Source: Demequina lignilytica
GTDB taxonomy: Bacteria; Actinomycetota; Actinomycetes; Actinomycetales; Demequinaceae
Reading direction: 5' to 3'
Length of the DNA stretch: 64,000 bases
NCBI RefSeq assembly: GCF_030418305.1
Contig: NZ_JAUHPX010000004.1
Coordinates: 270,893 to 334,892 of the forward strand
Shown one piece after another: positions 51,934 to 59,097 of the stretch (the first letter of the stretch is position 1; every line of letters begins with the position of its first letter). Made by a program: the position numbers and the translations under genes. The notes under the pieces were generated by a model that made no database searches, was not told where the DNA came from, and saw only the letters and a list, made by a program, of their open reading frames with translations.

Positions 51934-53297
51934 GCGTGCACCACCTCCGGCTTCGCGTCCGAGGCTACCTGGGACTCGGCCTCCTCGGCCGCGGCCGTGC
52001 GGCCCACGGGGTTGCTGATCACGAGGTGGCCGACCGCGGTGTTGGAGGCGGGCACGTGGTAGAAGCGGTGGTCGACGGTCGGAGCCTCGCCCTCGAACTG
52101 GTCGTCCATGGCGCCGCGGGCGATGAGCCAGTCGACCAGCTCGATGCCCTCGGAGCCCGCCTCGTCGACGTACTCCATGTGGGGCCACTCGGTCAGGCCC
52201 TTCGGGTCGGCGATGAGGTGGTCGAGGAAGGCGTTGTCCCACTCCTCGTTGATGAGGCCCGCGCGCGGGCCCTGGAGCTGGTGGCTCATGCCGCCGGTGC
52301 CCCAGATCTGCACGTTGAGGGGCTCGCCGTCCCACTTGTCGAGGGCGCGGCGGATCGCCTTGCCCAGCTCGTAGCAGCGGCGGCCCGATGGGACGGGGTA
52401 CTGCACCACGTTGACGGGCAGCGGGATGATCTTGCACGGCCACTCGTCGACGTCGCCGAACACGAGCGAGAGCGGCACGGTGAGGCCGTGGTCCACCACC
52501 ATCTCGTTGACCAGCGTGAGGTCGAAGTCGTCCTGGATCACCGACTGGGCGATGTGCGCGGCGAGCTCCGGGTGGCCGTACACGTCCGGGACGGGGCGCG
52601 GACCGTAGCCCTCGTCCGCGACCGGGTAGTGCGCGCCGGTGCCGAGCACGAAGGTCGGGATGAGGCTCGAGTCGAAGGCCGTGGCGTGGTCGTTGTAGAC
52701 CAGGATGATGACGTCCGGCGTGTTCTCCTTGGCCCACTTGCGGGTCCACTCGTAGCCGGCGAACACCTTCTTCCAGTACGGCTCCTCGGTCTTGCCGAGG
52801 TCCATCGCGGCGCCGATCGCCGGCACGTGCGACGTGAACAGCGCGGAGGTGTACGCGGCCGGGGCGTCCTTCCGCATGGTCGTGGCCTTCTCGGTCGACG
52901 GCGGCGTCCACCCGTCGAGGTCCTTGAGCCGCACGCCCTCGGGACGGCGGCCGCCCTCGATCATCATGTCGCGGTAGGCGGCCTCGCTCATGCCGGTCAT
53001 GGACCCGGCCATCTGCTGGAAGCTCAGGCCGTGCGTGGCGCCGATCTTGGACAGGAAGTAGATGTTGCCGCCCTCGGCCATCATGGCGTTGAGGTCCAGG
53101 TCGAGCACGGCCTGGCGCTGCGCGGGCGACAGCGGCCACTCGTCGAGGTACGCCGCGCGGTCCGCGAGGTAGCGCTCGCGGTTCTCGGGCTTCATCAGCG
53201 ACATCGAGAACTGGTTGAGGTGGTAGCCCTTCCGGGCCATCTCGGCGTCGAAGATGATCGTGCCCGGGATCTTCTTGTAGGGCTTGTCGAGAGCCAT
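51930..53297 (-). CDS. ligAB: Protocatechuate 4,5-dioxygenase, alpha and beta subunits fused
   Basis: The product is 455 aa. Residues 1-130 are the small LigA-like subunit (YHLNQFSMSLMKPENRERYL, GGNIYFLSKIGATHG) and residues 145-430 the LigB-like catalytic subunit. Candidate iron ligands are His157 (SHVPAIGAAMD), His204 (YNDHATAF) and Glu352 (INEEWDNAF); the catalytic acid/base is His339 (GGMSHQLQGPRAG). It cleaves protocatechuate between C4 and C5. Fusion into one chain is known for some actinobacterial enzymes such as the Arthrobacter type, whereas Sphingobium has two genes. It starts 1 base after the ligI stop. Confidence 0.93.
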   Translation of the reverse strand: MALDKPYKKIPGTIIFDAEMARKGYHLNQFSMSLMKPENRERYLADRAAYLDEWPLSPAQRQAVLDLDLNAMMAEGGNIYFLSKIGATHGLSFQQMAGSMTGMSEAAYRDMMIEGGRRPEGVRLKDLDGWTPPSTEKATTMRKDAPAAYTSALFTSHVPAIGAAMDLGKTEEPYWKKVFAGYEWTRKWAKENTPDVIILVYNDHATAFDSSLIPTFVLGTGAHYPVADEGYGPRPVPDVYGHPELAAHIAQSVIQDDFDLTLVNEMVVDHGLTVPLSLVFGDVDEWPCKIIPLPVNVVQYPVPSGRRCYELGKAIRRALDKWDGEPLNVQIWGTGGMSHQLQGPRAGLINEEWDNAFLDHLIADPKGLTEWPHMEYVDEAGSEGIELVDWLIARGAMDDQFEGEAPTVDHRFYHVPASNTAVGHLVISNPVGRTAAAEEAESQVASDAKPEVVHA

Positions 53298-53298
53298 G

Positions 53299-54252
53299 TC
53301 ATTCTCCTTCGGGCCAGTACAGGCGGTGCGGGTTGTCGACCAGCAGCTGGCGCTGCCGCTCGGGCGTGGTGGCGATATGGGGGATGTGGTCGACCAGCAG
53401 CCCGTCGTCGGGCATGTGGTCCTTGAGGTTGGGGTGGGGCCAGTCGGTGCCCCACAGCACGCGGTCGGGGAAGAGCTCGACCACGCGTCGGGCGAACGGC
53501 ACCACGTCGGTGTAGGCGTCCCGCTCACCGTCGAGGGCGCGCGGACCGGTGACGGACAGCCGCTCGGGGCAGGTCACCTTGGTCCACACGTTCGGGTTCT
53601 CGCGCATGAAGCGCAGGAACAGGCCGAACTCGGGACCGTCCACGTCCTTGGTCACGTCGGGCCGGCCCATGTGATCGACCACCAGATCCGTCGGGATGGC
53701 GGAGAAGAAGTCGTAGAGCTCCGGCAGGTCCTCTGCCTCGAAGTAGATGACCACGTGCCAGCCGAGCGGCGCGATCTTCGCGACGATCTCCTCGAGGGAG
53801 TCGGTGGGCACGCGGTCCACGAGGCGCTTGACGAAGTTGAAGCGCACGCCGCGCACCCCGGCCGCGTGCAGCTCGGCGAGCTGCTCCGCGGTGACGTCGC
53901 GGCGCACGGTGGCGACGCCGCGGGCGCGGCCCTCGCTGCGTCGCAGCGCGTCCACCAGGGCGCTGTTGTCCGCACCGTGGCAGGTCGCCTGGACGATCAC
54001 GTTGCGGTCGAAGCCCAGGTGGTCACGCAGCGCGAACAGCTGCGCGGCGGAGGCGTCGCAGGGCGTGTACTTCCGCTCGGGCGCGTAGGGGAACTCCCCT
54101 CCCGGGCCGAACACGTGGCAGTGCGCGTCCACGGCGCCGGCGGGCAGACGGAAGGCCGGCGTCGCGGGGCCGTCGTACCAGTCCAGCCAGCCGGGGGTCT
54201 TGTCGAACCCACCGGTGGTGACGCCGTGGGTCGCGGTGCCGCTGGAGGTCAT
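53299..54252 (-). CDS. ligI: 2-pyrone-4,6-dicarboxylate hydrolase
   Basis: The product is 317 aa from the ATG at 54252. It is an amidohydrolase-superfamily barrel with the LigI marks VDAHCHVFGPGGEFPYAPERK (metal-site His pair), VIVQATCHGADNSALVDAL, LVVDHMGRPD and VLWGTDWPHPNLKDHMPDD with the catalytic Asp. It opens the lactone made by LigC to 4-oxalomesaconate. It is the first recognised enzyme gene of the operon. A small Cys-rich open frame ends exactly at its start (ATGA overlap), so its translation may be coupled. Confidence 0.9.
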   Translation of the reverse strand: MTSSGTATHGVTTGGFDKTPGWLDWYDGPATPAFRLPAGAVDAHCHVFGPGGEFPYAPERKYTPCDASAAQLFALRDHLGFDRNVIVQATCHGADNSALVDALRRSEGRARGVATVRRDVTAEQLAELHAAGVRGVRFNFVKRLVDRVPTDSLEEIVAKIAPLGWHVVIYFEAEDLPELYDFFSAIPTDLVVDHMGRPDVTKDVDGPEFGLFLRFMRENPNVWTKVTCPERLSVTGPRALDGERDAYTDVVPFARRVVELFPDRVLWGTDWPHPNLKDHMPDDGLLVDHIPHIATTPERQRQLLVDNPHRLYWPEGE

Positions 54253-54389
54253 CGGCCCGGCACCGACGGTTGGGGGAGGGCGACGATGCTGGAGCTGCAG
54301 GAGCAGCCCTGGCACGCGCCGCAGGGGCTCGAGGCGGCCGGGTCGTCACGACCGGAGGTGTCGATGATCACGAGTGGCGTCCTTGTCAC
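54249..54389 (-). CDS. Possible small Cys-rich peptide upstream of ligI
   Basis: A GTG-started frame of 46 codons (VTRTPLVIIDTSGRDDPAAS, then SPCGACQGCSCSSS, ending PQPSVPGR) has a GGAGG about 12 bases before its start. Its TGA overlaps the ligI ATG. Four Cys in a CxxCxxCxC arrangement could bind a metal or cluster. It may be a leader peptide for ligI translation or a real small protein. It is also possible that it is chance; the ribosome-site spacing is poor. Confidence 0.35.
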   Translation of the reverse strand: MTRTPLVIIDTSGRDDPAASSPCGACQGCSCSSSIVALPQPSVPGR

Positions 54390-54477
54390 TGGCGGGTCCT
54401 GCTCCTCCGACAGTAGGCCCGCCGCGGACTGTGGTCCAATAGATTCGACTGCGACGCCGCATAGATGGGTTCGATAC

Positions 54478-55395
54478 ATGTCCGTGGCCGATCTGAACCA
54501 GCTCCGCACCTTCGTGGTGCTCTACGAGACCCGCAGCCTCACCGGCGCCGCCGACCGGCTCTTCGTGACCCAGCCGACCGTGAGCTACACGCTCGCGCGG
54601 CTGCGCAAGCGGTTCGGCGACGACCTGTTCCGCCGCGAGGGCCACGTGATGGTCCCGACGCCGCGCGCGACCCAGCTGTTCGGCCCGCTCCACGAGGCGC
54701 TGGCCCAGATCGACGCGACCGTGACCGACAGCGCCGCCTTCGACCCCGAGGGCTTCGACGGCGAACTGGTGCTCGGGCTCACCTCGATCGGCGAGCAGAC
54801 CTTCCTCCCGCCCGTCATGTCATCCCTGCGGGCCAAGGGCGCGTCGCCGCGGCTGGTCGTGAAGCGCCTCGACGCCGAGGTGGCCGAGGAGGAGCTCGTG
54901 CGGGGCGCGCTCGACGTCGCCCTGACCGTCTCGGTGATGGACACCTCCCGCCTGTGGCGCACGCCCGTGCGCGGCGTCGAGTACGTCGCGCTCACGTCCC
55001 GCGAGCACCCCCTCCCGGCCACGGGTCCGGACATGTTCGACGGGCGCCGGTTCATCCGCGTGTCCGCCCGCGGCGGTCACGTGTTCCCGACGCAAGCGCT
55101 GGTCGAGCACGGCCTGGTCCCCCAGGTCGCCCTGACCGTCGAGGAGCACTCGACCGTGCCCGCGGTGCTGGTCGCGACCGACCTGGTCGCCCTGCTGCCC
55201 CGGCACGTCGCGGACGTGTTCTGCGGCTGGTTCCCCGACCTGCAGCTCGCGGACCTGCCGTGGCCGGGCACGAGCTCCCCCGTCGCGCTCTACTCCCGGC
55301 GCGAGATGAACCTCTCCCCCGCCCAGCGCTGGTTCCGCCGCCTCGTGCTGCACGCCGTCTCCAGCGGCGAGTTCACCGACGACGCTCAGCGCTGA
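54478..55395 (+). CDS. LysR-type transcriptional regulator of the lig operon
   Basis: The product is 305 aa, divergent from the lig operon. The N-terminal winged helix is typical of LysR (LNQLRTFVVLYETRSLTGAA, FVTQPTVSYTLARLRKRFGD) and is followed by the periplasmic-binding-fold effector domain. In the known systems LigR responds to protocatechuate or gallate. The shared region 54390-54477 should hold both promoters and the binding site. It likely activates ligI-ligAB-ligC and downstream genes and controls itself (inference from arrangement). Confidence 0.88.
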   Translation: MSVADLNQLRTFVVLYETRSLTGAADRLFVTQPTVSYTLARLRKRFGDDLFRREGHVMVPTPRATQLFGPLHEALAQIDATVTDSAAFDPEGFDGELVLGLTSIGEQTFLPPVMSSLRAKGASPRLVVKRLDAEVAEEELVRGALDVALTVSVMDTSRLWRTPVRGVEYVALTSREHPLPATGPDMFDGRRFIRVSARGGHVFPTQALVEHGLVPQVALTVEEHSTVPAVLVATDLVALLPRHVADVFCGWFPDLQLADLPWPGTSSPVALYSRREMNLSPAQRWFRRLVLHAVSSGEFTDDAQR

Positions 55396-56033
55396 GGACG
55401 GTTCCAGCTCGCCCGCGCCGGGAACATCGGGCTGCGCACCGGGATGGTCCAGGACGAATGCGGGTGGATCCGCAGCAGCGCCTTCTCCCACCACGCCCGC
55501 GCCTCCTCGGACAGGTGCGGCATCACGGCGTCCTTGTCCACGTCGTCCTCCGGGCGGACGCTGAAGCACTTCCACAGCAGCTGGACCTCGGGGGCGCCCG
55601 TCGGGATTCCGTCGACGTCCAGCACCGCACGCTCCCACGGCAGCTGCAGGCGCGCGTCCCGGCGGTAGAGCCACGCGCGCGGCGCCCCGTCCTCGACGTT
55701 GACGCGCAGCACCCAGGCACCCGCATCGTCATCCCGGACCAGCACGGGCTGCACGTCCGCGTCCTCGGGGACCTCCGCGTAGGGCACCAGGGCATCGTCC
55801 ACCGTCGCCCAGGCGGTGAACGATGCGGGCAGCGCCGCGACAAGCGCCGGCAGGTCGGCGGGGACGGTGCTGACGTCGATGTTCTCGCGCTCGCGGATGG
55901 GGGCGCCCAGCCAGCGGTCGAGCGCGACGCCCCCGGACAGCCACCAGCGCGCATCCGTGGAGGCGAGCAGGTCGGAGACCGCCTCGGGGGTGAGCGGCGC
56001 CCACGGCGTGGCGGGCGGCGTCGTCGGCGACAT
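55386..56033 (-). CDS. Nucleotidyltransferase-fold protein, ANT(2'')-like
   Basis: The product is 215 aa from the ATG at 56033. It has the nucleotidyltransferase signature WWLSGGVALDRWLGAPIRERENIDVS, with GG followed by an E-N-I-D form of the metal motif. This is related to the aminoglycoside 2''-adenylyltransferase-like/AbiEii-like group. Further blocks (VLRVNVEDG, WLYRRDARLQLPWERAV, EVQLLWKCFSVRPEDDVD) match that group. It is convergent with and overlaps the LysR gene by 10 bases. Substrate unknown; antibiotic modification should not be assumed. Confidence 0.75.
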   Translation of the reverse strand: MSPTTPPATPWAPLTPEAVSDLLASTDARWWLSGGVALDRWLGAPIRERENIDVSTVPADLPALVAALPASFTAWATVDDALVPYAEVPEDADVQPVLVRDDDAGAWVLRVNVEDGAPRAWLYRRDARLQLPWERAVLDVDGIPTGAPEVQLLWKCFSVRPEDDVDKDAVMPHLSEEARAWWEKALLRIHPHSSWTIPVRSPMFPARASWNRPQR

Positions 56034-56073
56034 GGTCCGAGGCTACCGCCGCTCGCTGTGGGATCCTGCCGCC

Positions 56074-56826
56074 GTGGCGAACTCCCCGTCGGGCGACTCG
56101 GTGACGGACCGCATCGTGCGGATCCTGGAGACGTTCACGCCCACCCGGACCGTCCAGACGGCCTCCGACATCGGCCGTCGCGCCGGGCTGCCGCCGTCGA
56201 CGGCGCACCGCGTGGTCGGGGACCTGGTGGACGCGGGGCTGCTCGACCGCGACCCGGAGGGGCGGGTCCGCGTCGGGCTGCGGCTGTGGGAGCTCGCGAC
56301 GCGCTCCTCGCACGCGCTGCGGGTGCGGCAGGCGGCGCTGCCGGCGATGGAGAGGGTCCAGGCGCGGGTGCGCGAGCACACCCAGCTCGCGATCCTCGAG
56401 CAGGACGAGGCGCTGTTCCTCGAGCGGCTCAGCCACCCCCAGGCGGGCGCCAACATCACCCGGATCGCGGGGCGGCTGCCGCTGCACGCGGCCTCCTCGG
56501 GGCTGGTGCTGCTGGCGTTCGGCGGCCCGGAGCTGCAGGAGCGGATCCTCGCGGGACCCCTGCGGCGCGTCAGCCCGTCGACGCCCACCGATCCGGGCGC
56601 CCTCCGGCGCACGCTGGCGGAGGTGCGCCGGCTCGGGCACGCGATCGCGCCGGGCTACATCGAGGAGGTCTCGACAGGCGTGGCGGTGCCGGTCCGCGAC
56701 CGCGCGGGCCGGGCGATCGCGGCGCTGTCGGTGGTGCTCCCCCGCGAGGCGCCGACCGCGCCGGCGGTCGAGGAGCTGCGCCGGGCCGCCCGCGACGTCG
56801 AGACCGCGCTCGCCGCACCCGCCTGA
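56074..56826 (+). CDS. IclR-family regulator next to pobA
   Basis: The product is 250 aa from the GTG at 56074, a normal IclR length; longer in-frame starts overlap the neighbouring gene. The N-terminal winged helix (VTDRIVRILETF, ASDIGRRAGLPPSTAHRVVGDLVD) precedes the GAF-like effector domain (LERLSHPQAGANITRIAGRLP, LHAASSGLVLLAFG, GYIEEVSTGVAVPV). Activators of 4-hydroxybenzoate genes (PobR) belong to this family. It is directly upstream of pobA, and a TTCCC/GGGAA palindrome lies between them, so control of pobA is likely. Confidence 0.9.
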   Translation: MANSPSGDSVTDRIVRILETFTPTRTVQTASDIGRRAGLPPSTAHRVVGDLVDAGLLDRDPEGRVRVGLRLWELATRSSHALRVRQAALPAMERVQARVREHTQLAILEQDEALFLERLSHPQAGANITRIAGRLPLHAASSGLVLLAFGGPELQERILAGPLRRVSPSTPTDPGALRRTLAEVRRLGHAIAPGYIEEVSTGVAVPVRDRAGRAIAALSVVLPREAPTAPAVEELRRAARDVETALAAPA

Positions 56827-56835
56827 GCATCCCAG

Positions 56836-56852
56836 TTCCCGTTCAATGGGAA
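56836..56852. promoter_or_regulatory. Probable IclR-family operator upstream of pobA
   Basis: TTCCCGTTCAATGGGAA is a 5-7-5 perfect inverted repeat, 63 bases before the pobA ATG and 10 bases after the regulator stop. The outer CAGTT/AACTG extends the symmetry with a shift. IclR-family sites often have this TTCC...GGAA form. Confidence 0.6.
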
Positions 56853-56914
56853 AACTGCGCCGGGGCATCGTCCCGCGCCGCACACTGGCGTCGCATCGTG
56901 TCAAAGGAGACATC

Positions 56915-58087
56915 ATGACCGCACCAGTTCGCACCCAGGTCGCCATCGTGGGCGCCGGCCCCGCCGGGCTGATCCTGTCGCACCTGCTCGCCGCCGCGGG
57001 GATCGACTCGGTGATCCTCGACCAGCGCTCGCGCGAGGAGATCGAGTCGACCATCCGGGCCGGGATCCTCGAGCAGGGCACCGTGGACCTGCTCGCCACC
57101 ATCCCGGGATCGCGCGTCCACACCGTGGGCCAGCGGCACGACGGCATCGAGCTGCGCTTCTCCGGCGAGGGCCACCGGATCGACTTCCCCGGCCTCACGG
57201 GACGGTCCGTGTGGCTGTACCCGCAGCACGAGGCGCTCAAGGACCTGCTCGCCGCGCGCCTCGCCGCGGGGCAGGACCTGCGGTTCGGCGTGACGGCGAC
57301 CGCGGTCGCCGATGCCGACAGCCTCCGACCGCGCGTGCAGGCGGTGGACGATGCGGGGGTCGCCTTCGAGGTCGAGGCCGACTTCGTGGTGGGCGCCGAC
57401 GGGTCGCACTCGGTGGTCCGCAAGGCGCTCAGCGGGTCGCACGGCGGGTACTTCCGCGAGTACCCGTTCGCATGGTTCGGCATCCTGTGCGAGGCCCCGC
57501 CGAGCGCGGAGGAGCTCATCTACTCCAACTCGCCCGCGGGGTTCGCGCTCATCAGCCAGCGGTCGGAGACCGTGCAGCGCATGTACTTCCAGTGCTCGCC
57601 CGAGGCGGATGCGAGCGCGATGAGCGAGGCGCAGATCTGGGACACCCTGCAGGAGCGGGTGCCCGGCACCTCGCTGGTCGAGGGGCCGATCTTCCAGCGC
57701 GACGTGCTGCGCTTCCGCTCCTTCGTTGCGCGGGACCTGCGGCGCGGGCGGGTCGCGATCGTCGGCGACGCGGCCCACACCGTGCCGCCCACCGGCGCGA
57801 AGGGGATGAACCTCGCGGTCGCGGACGTGCTGCTGCTGGCGCGCGCGCTCGAGGCGCTGCTGCTGCGCGGCGACGCGGGGCCGCTCGACGGCTTCGCCGA
57901 GGCCGCGAGCGATCGCATCTGGAAGGCGCAGCACTTCTCCTGGTGGATGACCTCGATGCTGCACCTCGCGCCGGAGGCCTCGGAGTTCGACCGGCAGCGG
58001 CAGCTCGGCGAGCTGCGCTCGGTGGTCGGGTCGGAGGCCGGACGGACCTACCTGGCCGAGGCGTACACGGGCTGGCCGTTCGCCTGA
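56915..58087 (+). CDS. pobA: 4-hydroxybenzoate 3-monooxygenase
   Basis: The product is 390 aa. The ATG follows AAAGGAGACATC. It is a class A flavoprotein hydroxylase: FAD motif VAIVGAGPAGLILSHLL, the segment RSREEIESTIRAGILEQGT typical of PobA, the DG motif VVGADGSHSVVRK and the GD motif RVAIVGDAAHTVPPTGAKG. It adds a hydroxyl to 4-hydroxybenzoate using NAD(P)H and O2 to give protocatechuate, the substrate of LigAB. Length agrees with the family (about 390-394). It has its own regulator upstream and is transcribed away from the lig operon. Confidence 0.95.
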   Translation: MTAPVRTQVAIVGAGPAGLILSHLLAAAGIDSVILDQRSREEIESTIRAGILEQGTVDLLATIPGSRVHTVGQRHDGIELRFSGEGHRIDFPGLTGRSVWLYPQHEALKDLLAARLAAGQDLRFGVTATAVADADSLRPRVQAVDDAGVAFEVEADFVVGADGSHSVVRKALSGSHGGYFREYPFAWFGILCEAPPSAEELIYSNSPAGFALISQRSETVQRMYFQCSPEADASAMSEAQIWDTLQERVPGTSLVEGPIFQRDVLRFRSFVARDLRRGRVAIVGDAAHTVPPTGAKGMNLAVADVLLLARALEALLLRGDAGPLDGFAEAASDRIWKAQHFSWWMTSMLHLAPEASEFDRQRQLGELRSVVGSEAGRTYLAEAYTGWPFA

Positions 58088-58112
58088 GCGGGCGGGGGCG
58101 CCAGGGCGCGCG

Positions 58113-58460
58113 TCAGCGCTCGGCGAGCTCGCGTGCGCGGGAGGCCGCCACCTGGGCGACCGCCGCATCGTGATCGTCGACCATCGCGGCGACCGTCGCG
58201 GCGGGCGTCGCCGGGTTGCGGGCGACCAGGAGACGCACCGAGCGCGCGGTGTCCGTCGCGAGGAGCTCGAGCATCGACGCCTGGGTGCTCGGATCGGCGG
58301 CGAGCATCCGCCGCTCGACCGGCTGGATGCTCGCGACCTGCGTGGTCTGGACGTCGTGCGCGGCGTCCCGGAGGGCCTGCTCGCGGTGCGCGGGGCAGGC
58401 GACCGCGGACGCGAGAGTGTGATGCCCTCGCTTGGGTGCGGTGCAGCGCAGGTCGTCCAC
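58113..58460 (-). CDS. Small protein with LRV-like helical repeats
   Basis: The product is 115 aa from a GTG without a clear ribosome site. The C-terminal half holds repeats of the variant leucine-rich type (LELLATDTARSVRLLVARNP, ATPAATVAAMVDDHDAAVAQ). The N-terminal part has three basic residues with Cys6 and Cys22 (CTAPKRGHH, ACPAHREQ), which may form a small metal knuckle, as LRV proteins often carry an Fe-S or zinc site there. It is convergent with pobA. Function unknown. Confidence 0.65.
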   Translation of the reverse strand: MDDLRCTAPKRGHHTLASAVACPAHREQALRDAAHDVQTTQVASIQPVERRMLAADPSTQASMLELLATDTARSVRLLVARNPATPAATVAAMVDDHDAAVAQVAASRARELAER

Positions 58461-58519
58461 GGGTCAAGGATAGGCAAAGATCGGTTGTGGCACCCGGGGC
58501 ACGCCGAGCTCGTCGCGCG

Positions 58520-58573
58520 CTGCGAGTGCACCGCGCGACGCACACGACCCCCACCGTCGCGTCGTGCACTCGT
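58520..58573. repeat. GAGTGCAC inverted-repeat element, copy 3
   Basis: CGAGTGCACCGCGCGACG (58523-58540) pairs with CGTCGCGTCGTGCACTCG (58555-58572) with two mismatches; the loop differs from copies 1 and 2. It lies between the divergent LRV-like and S4 protein genes, about 16 kb from the other two copies. Confidence 0.7.
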
Positions 58574-58609
58574 GGGAGGCACCACCGCGCGGCGGGCTAG
58601 CATGCGGCC

Positions 58610-58837
58610 ATGGCGACCTCTTCACCGATCGACGACGTCCCCACCCATGGCGGCGGCATCCGCCTGGGCCAGTTCCTCCAGCTCGCCGGGCTCGTCGACT
58701 CCGGCGGGGAGGCGAAGGAGGCGATCCGCGAGGGCGAGGTGCTCGTCAACGGCGAGGTCGACCTGCGACGCGGGCGGCAGCTCCAGGTGGGCGACATCGT
58801 CAGCCTCGGCGGACGCCGGGCGCGCGTTACCGGCTGA
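58610..58837 (+). CDS. S4 domain RNA-binding protein (YbcJ-like)
   Basis: The product is 75 aa and consists of one S4 domain: IRLGQFLQLAGLVDSGGEAK, then EAIREGEVLVNGEVDLRRGR and LQVGDIVSLGGR. Small stand-alone S4 proteins of this type bind structured RNA and are associated with ribosomes. Start ATG at 58610; the ribosome site is weak (GCGGCGGGCTAGC). Confidence 0.85.
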   Translation: MATSSPIDDVPTHGGGIRLGQFLQLAGLVDSGGEAKEAIREGEVLVNGEVDLRRGRQLQVGDIVSLGGRRARVTG

Positions 58838-58861
58838 GCCGTCGACCGCATCGTCCCGCCT

Positions 58862-58919
58862 CCCGTGAGGAGATGAGGGTATGGATCGGGCCGGAACCGT
58901 ACCCCCATGTCCTCACAGG
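58862..58919. repeat. Imperfect inverted repeat with 23-bp arms
   Basis: Arms 58862-58884 and 58897-58919 pair at most positions (GTGAGGA-ATG-GGGTA on the left against TACCCCCATGTCCTCAC on the right). It lies downstream of the S4 gene and apart from the tRNA terminator. Confidence 0.65.
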
Positions 58920-58947
58920 AAGCACGATGCGCGGTCCGGGAACGCGA

Positions 58948-58977
58948 GAAGCCCCGGTCCTCGCGGTCCGGGGCTTC
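58948..58977 (-). terminator. Terminator downstream of tRNA-Thr
   Basis: GAAGCCCCGG (58948-58957) pairs perfectly with CCGGGGCTTC (58968-58977) around a 10-base loop, 8 bases beyond the tRNA 3' end on the minus strand. Confidence 0.8.
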
Positions 58978-58984
58978 CAGATGG

Positions 58985-59057
58985 AGCCGCCTAAGGGAAT
59001 CGAACCCTTGACCTATTCATTACGAGTGAATCGCTCTGCCGACTGAGCTAAGGCGGC
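58985..59057 (-). tRNA. tRNA-Thr (anticodon CGT)
   Basis: On the minus strand a full cloverleaf is visible: acceptor GCCGCCT/AGGCGGC, D-arm GCTCAGTCGGCAGAGC, anticodon stem ATTCA/TGAAT with loop CTCGTAA (anticodon CGT), and T-arm AAGGGTTCGATTCCCTT. The discriminator is T and CCA is not encoded. It is 73 nt long. Confidence 0.95.
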
Positions 59058-59097
59058 GTGCACCCTCAAGAGAGGCACGGGTAGACATGATAGCGCC

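Noticed and set aside
55386..56033. Aminoglycoside resistance gene
   Set aside because: The nucleotidyltransferase fold is visible, but sequence alone does not show that an antibiotic is the substrate; many such proteins have other roles.
58862..59057. Integration site at tRNA-Thr
   Set aside because: A palindrome lies nearby, but there is no integrase gene and no repeated tRNA end in the window, and housekeeping genes continue on the far side.
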